In this document: one piece after another, positions 15,544-24,319 of the stretch
How positions within the stretch are numbered: position 1 is the first letter of the stretch
Layout of the letters: the number at the start of each line of letters is the position of its first letter
From: an uncultured Alphaproteobacteria bacterium
Lineage (GTDB): Bacteria; Pseudomonadota; Alphaproteobacteria; HIMB59; GCA-002718135
Length of the DNA stretch: 41,262 nucleotides
Direction: 5' to 3'
Assembly (NCBI GenBank): GCA_902573325.1
Contig: CACGJH010000012.1
Span: 1-41,262 of the forward strand
Program-made: the position numbers and the translations under genes
The notes under the pieces: model-generated
The model's database searches: none
What the model was told of the DNA's origin: nothing
What the model saw: only the letters and a program-made list of their open reading frames with translations

Positions 15544-16292
15544 AAATCAATAATCATTCCATCATATCCAGGTTTAACATTTGGTGGGCACTTTTTTATT
15601 AATTCTTTTTCATCTAGTAAAGCTGTCATATGAGTAAAAATAGTTTGTTTAGGTTTAATATATGAAATGAAATCCATTATTTGATCAAATCCAGCATGAG
15701 CGGGATGAGTATCTTGTCTTAACAAACCAACTATCCATAAATCTAGATTTTTTAATTTATCAATATCTTTATTATAAAATTTTTTTAAATCTGTAGAATA
15801 AGCAAAATTTCCAATCTTGTATGTTTGAACATCAATTGAACCGTGATTATGTTTAAATGTTTCAATATTTATATTTTGAAAATTTATACTAGAATCTAAT
15901 TCTTTAATTTCCATAAATGGTAAATAATCTTTTTCTCCTTTAAAAATATATTTATAATTTGTTTCCATCTCAGGAATCATTTCTTTAGGCATATATGCAG
16001 GGATAATTTTTTTATTTATTAAAGACATTGCTCTCATATCTGGCACACCTGATGTATGATCAGAATGAATATGAGTATAAAGTACTGCATCAATATTAGT
16101 ACATTTAGCACTATAAAGTTGTTGTCTAAGGTCTGGACTAGTATCAATTAGAATATTTGTATTTTTATATTCAATTAATACAGATGATCTTGTTCTAAAA
16201 TTTCTTTTATTATTAAGATTAATATTACCATGTCTATTCCATGCTAAAGGTGATCCGAAAGATCCTCCACAGCCTAAAATTGTTATTTTCAT
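15540..16292 (-). CDS. PhnP-like metallo-beta-lactamase-fold hydrolase
   Basis: The 250-residue cytoplasmic MBL-fold enzyme has the metal motif THIHSDHTSGVPDMR (H74, H76, D78, H79). Further histidines lie in TFKHNHGS, RQDTHPAHAGF and FTHMTALLDEKE, enough for a dinuclear site. The opening LGCGGSFGSP and RTRSSVLIEY resemble PhnP-type cyclic phosphodiesterases. Alphaproteobacteria usually have this gene right after tatD, without phosphonate genes, so its role there is likely a general phosphodiesterase. It overlaps tatD by 1 bp upstream and the dehydrogenase by 4 bp downstream. Confidence 0.87.
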   Translation of the reverse strand: MKITILGCGGSFGSPLAWNRHGNINLNNKRNFRTRSSVLIEYKNTNILIDTSPDLRQQLYSAKCTNIDAVLYTHIHSDHTSGVPDMRAMSLINKKIIPAYMPKEMIPEMETNYKYIFKGEKDYLPFMEIKELDSSINFQNINIETFKHNHGSIDVQTYKIGNFAYSTDLKKFYNKDIDKLKNLDLWIVGLLRQDTHPAHAGFDQIMDFISYIKPKQTIFTHMTALLDEKELIKKCPPNVKPGYDGMIIDL

Positions 16293-17074
16293 TACAGATA
16301 ATTATCTCTTTTAGCTTTCGTAAACAAATTAAAAAAATTATTATCAGTAATTTTTTCGAATTCTTCTAAGGATAAATTAAAGAATTTTGCCAAATATTCA
16401 GCTGTGTATTTTACAAAAGATGGCTCATTAACTTTACCTCTCATTGGTTCAGGTGCTAAAAAAGGGCTATCAGTTTCTATAAGTATAGAATCTAAAGGGG
16501 CATCCTTAATTATATCTCTTAAATTTGATGCATTTTTAAATGTTATTATTCCAGAAATAGAAATGTAGTAGTTATTCTCTAAACAAAAATTTAATAGCTG
16601 ATTTGAACCAGTGAAACAGTGGAATATTAGTTTTAAATTATTTGATTTATAATTTTTTAAAATATCTACAATTTCTTTTTCAGAATTTCTTTGATGAATG
16701 ATAATTGGTAATGAATGCTTTATTGAAGCTTCAATATGGGTTTCAAAGACCTGTGTTTGTTCTTTGAGAAATTGATCATTATGATACAAGTCAATTCCTG
16801 TTTCGCCTATTCCTATTACTTTTTCGTTATTACAGTATTGATCAAAGTTTTGTAATTCAATTTGATTCATTGATTGAACATCACTTGGATGAAGTCCATA
16901 TGAGAGATAAATAGAATTATAATTTTTTATTAAATTTAAATGATCCTGGAAATCTTCAGGTTTGGTATTAATTGATAATATTGAGCTAATATTATTTTTT
17001 TTGGAATTATTGATGATACTTTCAAAATTTTCTGATAATTTTTTAAAATTTAAATGACAATGTGAATCAATCAT
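16292..17074 (-). CDS. tatD: TatD-family metal-dependent deoxyribonuclease
   Basis: The 260-residue TIM-barrel hydrolase has metal ligands H5 and H7 in DSHCHLNF, E91 in GIGETGIDLY, H127 in IIIHQRN, H152 in FHCFTG and D202 in IETDSPFLAPEPMRGKVNEP. All are conserved, so the enzyme should be active. TatD proteins are 3'-5' exonucleases and related hydrolases in DNA repair and D-aminoacyl-tRNA quality control. The start overlaps the metG stop by 8 bp, which fits the standard alphaproteobacterial order metG-tatD-MBL. Length is normal for the family. Confidence 0.93.
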   Translation of the reverse strand: MIDSHCHLNFKKLSENFESIINNSKKNNISSILSINTKPEDFQDHLNLIKNYNSIYLSYGLHPSDVQSMNQIELQNFDQYCNNEKVIGIGETGIDLYHNDQFLKEQTQVFETHIEASIKHSLPIIIHQRNSEKEIVDILKNYKSNNLKLIFHCFTGSNQLLNFCLENNYYISISGIITFKNASNLRDIIKDAPLDSILIETDSPFLAPEPMRGKVNEPSFVKYTAEYLAKFFNLSLEEFEKITDNNFFNLFTKAKRDNYL

Positions 17075-18587
17075 TCAATATTCTTGGAAATATTGGTTCT
17101 GGATTATTTATTTTTATATTTTGATTTATTAGTTTAGTGAAACTGTTAAATTTATTATTGTCGATATTATAGTTAAAAATACTAAGAATTTTCTTAGAAC
17201 TAGTTGGGATTATTGGATAGAGCATAATTGCTGATTTAATAATTATATTTGTGACAATATATAAAACTTCTTCCATTCTAATTTTATTTGTTTTTTTCAG
17301 TGTCCATGGTGCTTGAGTGTCAACATATGCATTACCGGCAGATATTAACTCCAAGACAGACTTAATTGCTCTATCAATTTGTTGATTATTCATAAATTTA
17401 CAATATTCATCAAATTTATTCTGAAGAATATTAATTAAATCCTGATCTTCATTAGTTAAATTTTCTGCTGGCTTTATTATAGAATCATTATTTTTCACAG
17501 CAAATGATGAAATCCTTTGAACTAAGTTACCAAAATTATTTGATAAATCAGCATTAATTCTATTTGCGATAGCTTTTTTTGAAAAATCTCCATCATTTCC
17601 AAAGGGTACTTCTCTAAATAAAAAAAATCTTATTTGATCCAAACCATACTCATCAATTATTTCATAAGGATCAATAACATTGCCAAGTGATTTAGAAATT
17701 TTTTGTCCTTCATTTGTCCACCATCCGTGCGCAAATATTCTTTTAGGAGGCTCGATACCTGCAGCCATTAAGAAAGCTGGCCAATACACTGCATGAAATC
17801 TTAATATGTCTTTCCCCACAATGTGTGTTGCAGGCCAAAATTGTTTATAATTTTTATTATTTATATCTGGATAACCAATTGCAGTTAAGTAGTTACATAA
17901 TGCATCAATCCAAACATACATAACATGCTTCGAATTATTGGGTACAGGAACTCCCCAGTTAAAAGTTGTTCTTGAGATAGAAAGATCTTTTAATCCACCT
18001 TTTATAAAACTTAATACTTCATTATATCTCGTTTTTGGTAAGATTGATTCTGGATTTTTTTCATAATAATCGATTAACTTATTCTGCCATTCTGAAAGTT
18101 TAAAAAAATAACTTTCCTCCTTGACCCACTCTACAGGTGATCCATTATCCGTAACATATTTACCATCAATCTTTTTTAATTCATTTTCTAAATAAAATGC
18201 TTCATCTCTAACTGAGTACCAACCTTCATAATTCGAAAGATATATTTGATTATTTTTTTCTAATTGTTTCCAAAGTTCTTGTGCAGCTTTAATGTGTCTT
18301 TCTTCAGTAGTTCTTATAAAATCATCTATTTCACATCCTAAAAAAGGTATTAAATTAATAAAATTAACTGAAAGTTTATCGACGAAATCTTTGGGTTTTA
18401 AGTTTGAATTAATAGCAGCTTTTTCTACTTTTTGCCCATGTTCGTCTGTACCCGTTAAAAAGAATACATTGTTTCCTAATAATTTATTATATCGCGCAAT
18501 AATATCACAAGCTATACTTGTATAAGCATGACCTATATGAGGAATATCATTAGTGTAGTAAATTGGAGTAGTTATATAAAAATTCAT
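17067..18587 (-). CDS. metG: Methionyl-tRNA synthetase
   Basis: The 506-residue class I synthetase charges tRNA-Met. The HIGH motif appears as IPHIGHAYTSIACDIIARY near residues 14-32, and the KMSKS loop as KISKSLGNVIDP near residue 295. Between them are LTGTDEHGQKVEKAA, the connecting-domain stretch YEGWYSVRDEAFYLENEL and HGWWTNEGQ. The protein lacks the CxxC zinc knot and the C-terminal tRNA-binding domain of the long E. coli type, so it is the compact form usual in alphaproteobacteria. It is 1 bp from the holB stop and overlaps tatD by 8 bp, in the middle of the long operon. Confidence 0.96.
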   Translation of the reverse strand: MNFYITTPIYYTNDIPHIGHAYTSIACDIIARYNKLLGNNVFFLTGTDEHGQKVEKAAINSNLKPKDFVDKLSVNFINLIPFLGCEIDDFIRTTEERHIKAAQELWKQLEKNNQIYLSNYEGWYSVRDEAFYLENELKKIDGKYVTDNGSPVEWVKEESYFFKLSEWQNKLIDYYEKNPESILPKTRYNEVLSFIKGGLKDLSISRTTFNWGVPVPNNSKHVMYVWIDALCNYLTAIGYPDINNKNYKQFWPATHIVGKDILRFHAVYWPAFLMAAGIEPPKRIFAHGWWTNEGQKISKSLGNVIDPYEIIDEYGLDQIRFFLFREVPFGNDGDFSKKAIANRINADLSNNFGNLVQRISSFAVKNNDSIIKPAENLTNEDQDLINILQNKFDEYCKFMNNQQIDRAIKSVLELISAGNAYVDTQAPWTLKKTNKIRMEEVLYIVTNIIIKSAIMLYPIIPTSSKKILSIFNYNIDNNKFNSFTKLINQNIKINNPEPIFPRILND

Positions 18588-18588
18588 T

Positions 18589-19572
18589 TTATTGAGTTAA
18601 AAAATTTAATATAAATATTTTTTTATCAAGATTTAAACTAAATAATTCTTTTTGGTTATTAGTTAAATAATCAAATCTAGCAATAAGATTTTTTTTGGTA
18701 AGATTTGTAGATAAAGACTCTAACTCTAGATAATTTGGTATATTAACCAGGCTTTTATCATCTCTGTTTACTTTTAACTTATTAGCAACAATTAGAATAA
18801 ATTTAAGCATTGATAAATAATTTTTAAATTCATCATTAGTAAGTTTTGATAAAATATTAGATAAATTTATTTTATCATCGTCTAGATCATTTGATAAAAG
18901 ACATTTAATTGATAATTGGAAAATATCCAAGAAATCATTATTATAATATAGAATAGTGGTTCCTGGTGATCCATACGTTAATTCAAAGTAAAAATTTATT
19001 TCTTCATTAGATATTTCATCAATATTATCTTTAATTATATTAGTAAAATCAGTTAAATTATGAGTATTAAATTTAATTTTTAAACATCTTGATCTAATTG
19101 TTGGCAGAAGTAATGAAATCTGGCTTGATATTAAAAAAATATAGGTATTTTCTTTTGGTTCTTCTAGAATTTTAAGCATACTATTTGCAGAACTAATATT
19201 TAAATAATCAGCAGAATCAATAATAACTATTTTAGAAGAATTTTGAATTATTGATGTTGAATTTAAAAATGTTTTTAATTTTCTAATTTGATCAATAGTT
19301 ATATTAGTTTTAATTTTTCCAGTTTTGCTATCAATTTCTTTTTCAATTATTTTTATATTAGGATGTGTATTGTTTTTGAATAAATTTAAATGATGATCCA
19401 CATTATTATCTTTAAATTCTATATTTATAATATTTTTAATTAATTTGTTAAGAAAAGTTCTTTTACCTATACCATTCAATCCATGAATTAAAATTGAATT
19501 TGGAAGATTATTTGATTCGTATCTGTTAAGAAGATCATTATACTCTTTTTCAAAACCTATTAATTCAATCAT
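18589..19572 (-). CDS. holB: DNA polymerase III delta-prime subunit
   Basis: The 327-residue AAA+ protein has a P-loop IHGLNGIGKRTFLNKLI near residues 28-44 and a sensor stretch SSANSMLKILEEPKENTYIF near 126-145. This is followed by SSQISLLLPTIRSRCLKIKF with the SRC motif diagnostic of clamp-loader delta-prime and gamma/tau. It opens the sliding-clamp loader as part of the replicase. Only two cysteines are present (in SRC and IKCLL), so the four-cysteine zinc module found in E. coli delta-prime is absent. The C-terminal third is weakly conserved. It lies 3 bp after tmk, the usual tmk-holB-metG order. Confidence 0.9.
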   Translation of the reverse strand: MIELIGFEKEYNDLLNRYESNNLPNSILIHGLNGIGKRTFLNKLIKNIINIEFKDNNVDHHLNLFKNNTHPNIKIIEKEIDSKTGKIKTNITIDQIRKLKTFLNSTSIIQNSSKIVIIDSADYLNISSANSMLKILEEPKENTYIFLISSQISLLLPTIRSRCLKIKFNTHNLTDFTNIIKDNIDEISNEEINFYFELTYGSPGTTILYYNNDFLDIFQLSIKCLLSNDLDDDKINLSNILSKLTNDEFKNYLSMLKFILIVANKLKVNRDDKSLVNIPNYLELESLSTNLTKKNLIARFDYLTNNQKELFSLNLDKKIFILNFLTQ

Positions 19573-19575
19573 TAA

Positions 19576-20187
19576 TTACAACTTTAATTTTTCAATAATA
19601 TTTTTATGAATTATATCTCTAGATAAAGAAGCATCTAAAGTTATATATCTTTTTGGATTTGCAATTTTTTTATATCCTTGAATTACTTTTTGATGAAATG
19701 ATAAGTTAGATTTATCATATTTGTTTTTAACTTTTCTTTGTTTTAATCTTTTGATTATTTCTTTTGGACTGATTTTAAAAATAAAAGTATAGTCAGGAAA
19801 AAAATTATTCAGAAGTTCTTTATGAAGTTTTTGAGCTCTTTTAATACCAAACTTATTTACATATCCTTGATAAACAAATGAAGAATCAGCATATCTATCA
19901 GAAATGACAATCTTACCTTTTTTAAGATTAGGAATAATTACTTCATTTATATGATTTGACCTAGCTGCCATAAGAAGAAGCAATTCTTCTAAATTATTAA
20001 TTGTGGATTTATTATCTAAAATTAATTTTCTTAATTTTTCTGCGAAATCAGTTCCTCCTGGTTCTCTGGATACAATAAAAGGAATTTTATTTTTTTTTAA
20101 ATATTTTGATAAAAGTAGTATTTGAGATGACTTTCCACTAGCTTCGGGTCCCTCAAAAGTAATGAACAAACCTTTATTTAATTTCAT
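19576..20187 (-). CDS. tmk: Thymidylate kinase
   Basis: The 203-residue enzyme phosphorylates dTMP to dTDP with ATP. The P-loop is FITFEGPEASGKSSQILLLS (residues 8-27), where most family members have GxDGSGKS/T. The substrate-binding REPGGTDFAEKLR (41-53) and the DRYADSSFVYQGY motif (97-109) are intact. The lid region near 150 is lysine-rich (RLKQRKVKNKYDK). The start overlaps dacA by 14 bp and the stop is 3 bp before holB, so it is embedded in the operon. The length is standard. Confidence 0.95.
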   Translation of the reverse strand: MKLNKGLFITFEGPEASGKSSQILLLSKYLKKNKIPFIVSREPGGTDFAEKLRKLILDNKSTINNLEELLLLMAARSNHINEVIIPNLKKGKIVISDRYADSSFVYQGYVNKFGIKRAQKLHKELLNNFFPDYTFIFKISPKEIIKRLKQRKVKNKYDKSNLSFHQKVIQGYKKIANPKRYITLDASLSRDIIHKNIIEKLKL

Positions 20188-21307
20188 CTAAACTTCTTCC
20201 AAAAATTAAGTATTTTGCTGCAGCAAAAATTTTAAATAAAGGATTGATTTCAGATACATCTTTTTCAGCAATAAGGGGTATTTCTATTTTTGGCTTTCCA
20301 TCAATATCAATTATTAATTTTCCCAATTCGTCACCTTTTTTTATTGGGGCAGAAATAGGTTTGGTATATTCAATAGATGAATTCATTAATTGAATTTGGT
20401 CAAATGATAATGTTGAGACTAATTTTTGTGTACTAATTAAATTTATACTACTCTCACTACCCAGCCATACGTCTACTTCTTTAATAAATTGATCTTTTTC
20501 AACTAATGTTTGTTGTGATGTTTGATTAAATGCCCAATTTATTAAATTAGAAGATTCATTTAATCTTGATCTAGAGCTATTGGTACCATTGATAACAACT
20601 GTAATCCTTCTATCATTCCTTAATGCTGTGGCAGCTATTCCCCATCCAGATTCTTTTGTAAAACCTGTTTTTAATCCATCTGCTCCTTGAACTTGATATA
20701 AAAGTTTATTTCTATTTGGTTGAGTAATATCATTATAAGTAAACTCTTCCATTTTGAAATATGTATAAAGATTTGGAAAATCTCTAATTATTGCATTTGA
20801 AAGAATTCCAAGATCATAAACAGTGGAATAGTGATTATTATCAGGCCAGCCAGATGAATTAACAAAATTTGTATTTGTCATTCCTAAACGTTCTGCATAA
20901 ACATTCATAAGTTTAGCAAAGTCTTCTTCAGTACCTCCTAAACATTCTGCTAAGGCTATAGAAGCATCATTACCAGATTGAACAATTATACCTTTTAATA
21001 AATCATCGATTGTTACATTATCATCTATCTCTAAAAATGTTCTGGAACCTCCCTTTTTATAAGCCTTAGGAGAAACTCTACATTCATTAGAGATTGCAAA
21101 ATTGGTATTCTTTATTCGATCAAATGCAACATAAACGGTCATGATCTTAGTCATTGAAGCTGGTATAACTTTTGCATTAGAATTTTTTTCAAAAAGAACT
21201 TCATTTGTATCAAAATCAATGACAACAGCTTGCTCTGCCTTTGTATCAATGGCGTAAAGTTTTAAAGAAATAATAAAAAATAAAAAAAAGCTAAAAATTT
21301 TTACCAT
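20174..21307 (-). CDS. dacA: D-alanyl-D-alanine carboxypeptidase (PBP5/6 family)
   Basis: The 377-residue penicillin-binding protein trims the terminal D-Ala of peptidoglycan pentapeptides in the periplasm. A signal peptide spans about residues 1-20. The serine active-site motifs are S51-x-x-K54 (PASMTKIMT), S111-G-N113 (VQSGNDASIALAECLGG) and K213-T-G215 (ADGLKTGFTKESGWG). A C-terminal beta domain of about 100 residues follows. The last helix FAAAKYLIFGRSLDEIK could be an amphipathic membrane anchor. It lies 35 bp after rlpA and overlaps tmk, the common alphaproteobacterial order. Confidence 0.94.
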   Translation of the reverse strand: MVKIFSFFLFFIISLKLYAIDTKAEQAVVIDFDTNEVLFEKNSNAKVIPASMTKIMTVYVAFDRIKNTNFAISNECRVSPKAYKKGGSRTFLEIDDNVTIDDLLKGIIVQSGNDASIALAECLGGTEEDFAKLMNVYAERLGMTNTNFVNSSGWPDNNHYSTVYDLGILSNAIIRDFPNLYTYFKMEEFTYNDITQPNRNKLLYQVQGADGLKTGFTKESGWGIAATALRNDRRITVVINGTNSSRSRLNESSNLINWAFNQTSQQTLVEKDQFIKEVDVWLGSESSINLISTQKLVSTLSFDQIQLMNSSIEYTKPISAPIKKGDELGKLIIDIDGKPKIEIPLIAEKDVSEINPLFKIFAAAKYLIFGRSLDEIK

Positions 21308-21342
21308 AAATATTAATAATTCTTAATTATGACCTTTATTTG

Positions 21343-22278
21343 TTATTCAACAAGAATTTCAGTCTCCTTATAACCTTTTGAGATAAAGTATGAAACCAAA
21401 TTATTTGCTTCTGTATTTTCTAAAGGACCAATGATTACGTCATATTTAGAATTATTTTTTTCAGAAGTATATTTTAGAATATTATCGTAATTATCTAATA
21501 CTGATCGAATACTCTCATAATTTTCAAACCCAGTTACTTTTAAATATAATTTAAAATCAGTTATTTTTTCTGATTTTAGCTCAACTGGTTCTTCTTTAAT
21601 TGTAGTGATTTCATCATTAGTATCCATAATTTCATCAATTTCTTCAATCGATACAATATCTGTTGGCGCAGAAGATATGGTTTCATCAAAATTTTCTTCA
21701 TTTAATGAATTTGCAACACTCTTCCATTGTTTACTAGCATCAGAAAGTATTTCTACTTTTACAGTAGCTATTTTAGATTTATAAAACCCAAGAAGTTGTG
21801 CAACTTTTCTTGAAACCTGAATAATAACTGCATTATCATCATGTCTATCTATTATTTTTACATTTATAGAAAGTCCATTATCCAAGTTAGTGACTTTAAC
21901 CATACTTGGCACAGGTAATGTTTTATGTCTACCAAGTAACTCTGTAACTTTATTTATATCATTGTTTACAGTTTTAATATTGTGTAATTCCTTACCGTAA
22001 AAAGAAGAAAGTCCAATTTCTGAATAATTATAATTTTCCTCTGGAATGTAGCTAACCCCTTCAATAAAATAAGGCTCGCCAATATAATAAAAAATATTAT
22101 CTTTAGTTTTTGTATTGGTTGATGGATTTTTTTCTTTTTTATCCTCTTTTTTATTGTCAATTATTTCTTCTATTTTATTTGTGCTATTTTCTACAACATC
22201 AGAAACATTATTAAGATTTAATTCATTGCAAGAAAATATAAATAATAGAAAAATTAAACTAATTAGATATTTTATCAC
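21343..22278 (-). CDS. rlpA: RlpA-like septal lipoprotein with SPOR-like C-terminus
   Basis: The 311-residue lipoprotein has signal LISLIFLLFIFSC with lipidated Cys17. After an acidic-basic linker comes the double-psi beta-barrel: GLSSFYGKELHN near 89-100, then GRHKTLPVPSMVKVTNLDNG with His118 and VKIIDRHDDNAVII with Asp144. These match the catalytic His and Asp of RlpA lytic transglycosylases. However, the usual DRGPF is replaced by DRHDD and the WYG/TAxGE region is poorly conserved. The last 70 residues (FKLYLKVTGFENYESIRSVL) resemble a SPOR domain that binds denuded glycan at the septum. The start overlaps mltB by 20 bp. Confidence 0.82.
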   Translation of the reverse strand: MIKYLISLIFLLFIFSCNELNLNNVSDVVENSTNKIEEIIDNKKEDKKEKNPSTNTKTKDNIFYYIGEPYFIEGVSYIPEENYNYSEIGLSSFYGKELHNIKTVNNDINKVTELLGRHKTLPVPSMVKVTNLDNGLSINVKIIDRHDDNAVIIQVSRKVAQLLGFYKSKIATVKVEILSDASKQWKSVANSLNEENFDETISSAPTDIVSIEEIDEIMDTNDEITTIKEEPVELKSEKITDFKLYLKVTGFENYESIRSVLDNYDNILKYTSEKNNSKYDVIIGPLENTEANNLVSYFISKGYKETEILVE

Positions 22279-23296
22279 TTAGGAGACCTACTGATACAGC
22301 ATAATATGAAGAACAATTATAATAAAGAATATTTTTGTAATTAGGATAAACTATGAAAAACCTTCCATCTATCCCATCTGGCATTATTAGTCTAGCTTCT
22401 AAATCATCTCTTATTGGTAAAGGATCTCCATTGATTTTTGTAAATCCTAATTTAGACCATTCGGATAGGGTTTTTGGTATTGATCTACGTTTAACTGCCC
22501 CACAACCTTTGGGGTTAACTTGTTTTATAGAATCAAAAAAAGATGAAGAAATATTTTTTGGTGGAAGCACTTCCCTACCCCAAGTACTATCATTAGACCA
22601 TGGATTTTTATCTAATGAAGTTAAATAGTTTGCAGTACTAGCAAAAGCATCTGCATAACTATTCCATATATCAATGCCATCACCATCCCAGTCATATGCA
22701 GTTTCTAAAAAAGTTGTAGGGATCATTTGTGTCATACCAACCGCCCCACCCCAACTACCTTTTAGCTCTCCATTTGGAACAAGATTTTTATCTAATATTT
22801 CAAGAGCAGCAAATAATTGTTTTTTATAAAAGTCACTTCTTCTTCTGTCAAATGCAAGAGTGGTTATCGCGATAATGGAATTTATTTTTCCTTGATTCCT
22901 TCCATAATAACTTTCCATACCTAATACAGCAACTATAAATCTTGGTTGTATTTTAAAATAATTTCCAATTTCCTCTAATAAATCTTCATGTTTTTTTAAA
23001 AAATTTTTTCCTGCAAATATTTTGTCTTTTGTAATTGTATAAAATAAATACTCATCTAGAGTCATTGTTGATGCTGGCTGGCATCTATCACGCATAATAA
23101 TTTTACTTTGTGGCTTAACATCATTTAAATTATTTGAAATAGTATTTTGGCTTATACCTCTTTCAAGTGCTTCTTGTTTTATATTAGTCAGCCAGTTGTT
23201 CCATTCTTCATCAGTTGGCATTTTCGGTTTTTCGCAATCAGTTGCATAAGATTTGAATGAAATAAAAACAAAGAATATTATAAACCTAATAATCAT
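22259..23296 (-). CDS. mltB: Lytic murein transglycosylase B
   Basis: The 345-residue periplasmic enzyme cleaves peptidoglycan glycan strands to 1,6-anhydro products. The N-terminal hydrophobic segment (FIIFFVFISFKSYA) is a signal peptide; Cys21 follows TD rather than a proper lipobox, so soluble export is more likely than lipidation. The catalytic Glu128 lies in VLGMESYYGRNQGKINS. GSWGGAVGMTQMIPTTFLET and the DWDGDGIDIW stretch are typical of the MltB family. It is the first gene of the long minus-strand run; tRNA-Ser starts 92 bp away on the other strand, so promoters for both must fit in that gap. Confidence 0.93.
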   Translation of the reverse strand: MIIRFIIFFVFISFKSYATDCEKPKMPTDEEWNNWLTNIKQEALERGISQNTISNNLNDVKPQSKIIMRDRCQPASTMTLDEYLFYTITKDKIFAGKNFLKKHEDLLEEIGNYFKIQPRFIVAVLGMESYYGRNQGKINSIIAITTLAFDRRRSDFYKKQLFAALEILDKNLVPNGELKGSWGGAVGMTQMIPTTFLETAYDWDGDGIDIWNSYADAFASTANYLTSLDKNPWSNDSTWGREVLPPKNISSSFFDSIKQVNPKGCGAVKRRSIPKTLSEWSKLGFTKINGDPLPIRDDLEARLIMPDGIDGRFFIVYPNYKNILYYNCSSYYAVSVGLLSDKISN

Positions 23297-23349
23297 TTAG
23301 TAAAATTACCAAAACTATCGTCAATTAGGAAATGATAATACTTAATATT

Positions 23350-23376
23350 TTGACATTTTTAAGATGAAACTATAGT
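23350..23376 (+). promoter_or_regulatory. Likely promoter of tRNA-Ser
   Basis: An exact TTGACA at 23350-23355 is followed, 15 bp later, by TATAGT at 23371-23376. The expected start falls within about ten bases of the mature tRNA 5' end at 23389. The spacer is shorter than the ideal 17 bp, which weakens the call; shifting the -10 to TAGTAA at 23373 would give 17 bp with a poorer hexamer. Confidence 0.5.
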
Positions 23377-23388
23377 AAGCTTTTAAAC

Positions 23389-23478
23389 GGAGAGATGGCT
23401 GAGCGGTTGAAAGCACCGGTCTTGAAAACCGGCAACGGGGCAACTCGTTCGTGAGTTCGAATCTCACTCTCTCCGCCA
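23389..23478 (+). tRNA. tRNA-Ser(UGA)
   Basis: The acceptor arm GGAGAGA pairs with TCTCTCC, followed by G and an encoded CCA at 23476-23478. The anticodon loop CTTGAAA gives anticodon TGA, which reads UCN serine codons. The long variable arm (GGCAACGGGGCAACTCGTTC region) is the class II form expected of serine tRNAs. The T-loop TTCGAATC is intact. The tail lies only 7 bp from the stop of the convergent sulfotransferase gene. Confidence 0.97.
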
Positions 23479-23485
23479 TTATCTT

Positions 23486-24313
23486 CTAAATATAATTAAA
23501 ATACCTCATCAATGATTTTAAGTTTTTCTCAATAAGATTAATCTGAGTATTAGTTAGTACATCTTTCCATTGATTTGATGTTCCCGATCTAAAAAATTTG
23601 GAATGTTTAGAAGCTTCATCAAAACCATTTTTGTCTTCTAATTTTTTTAGATTATTAAAGTTTGTATTTTCTATTATTTTATCAATTTCTTGATCACTTA
23701 ATTTTATATTCAAACTGTGTATTTTATTTAGAAATTCCTTAATTTTTAATATAATTTCTTTTGGATTTAATTTTAAATCTTCATACCTTATAATCAACCT
23801 AGGAACACTTTTATAATTTAACCAAGATTGAACATTAAGTTCCCAAGTTGATAGTAATTCTTGTGCGCCATTTGTTGTAATCATTAAACTTTTTGAAAAA
23901 AGAAATTCATCAATAGTTTTATCAATTTCTTTACCTGAAAAATTTTTGAGAGATACAATTATATCCCTTGGATCTCTGACAATACAAATAAAACCTGCAT
24001 TTACAGTTTCATTTGTAAAATTTTTATGTCTAGCACTATGAGTTTTAAAAATGTTCAAATGATTTGGTGTATTATTTAATATATTTTGACATTTAATAAT
24101 ATTTTGCGAAATCCAATCAAAATGTAAATCATTATTATTTATGTAAACTTTTTTATCAAATTCACTAAAATGTTTTTTAATTGACAATAAAGGAATTGAT
24201 TTTACATCATTCAAGCTAAATTCTTTATCAAAATTATAAAAATTTCCAATAATAGATCTAAGCCAAGTATTTCCAGATTTAGGATAAGAAGCCAAAAAAA
24301 TATTTTTATGCAT
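23486..24313 (-). CDS. PAPS-dependent sulfotransferase family protein
   Basis: The 275-residue soluble enzyme has the 5'-phosphosulfate loop ASYPKSGNTWLRS (residues 8-20) at the N-terminus and the 3'-phosphate motif FICIVRDPRDIIVSLKNFSG (108-127). His92 in FKTHSARH is in the catalytic-base position, and LIIRYEDLKLNPKEI lies further on. These identify the cytosolic sulfotransferase fold, which moves sulfate from PAPS to an alcohol or amine. The FRSGTSNQWKD stretch near the C-terminus resembles the GxxGxWK motif. The acceptor is unknown; a surface glycan or lipid is possible. It stands next to tRNA-Ser with no sulfation partner in view. Confidence 0.88.
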   Translation of the reverse strand: MHKNIFLASYPKSGNTWLRSIIGNFYNFDKEFSLNDVKSIPLLSIKKHFSEFDKKVYINNNDLHFDWISQNIIKCQNILNNTPNHLNIFKTHSARHKNFTNETVNAGFICIVRDPRDIIVSLKNFSGKEIDKTIDEFLFSKSLMITTNGAQELLSTWELNVQSWLNYKSVPRLIIRYEDLKLNPKEIILKIKEFLNKIHSLNIKLSDQEIDKIIENTNFNNLKKLEDKNGFDEASKHSKFFRSGTSNQWKDVLTNTQINLIEKNLKSLMRYFNYI

Positions 24314-24319
24314 TAAAAA

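Noticed and set aside
23389-23478. tRNA-Ser as an integration site
   Set aside because: The last 20 nt of the tRNA are not repeated elsewhere in the window, and no integrase is present.
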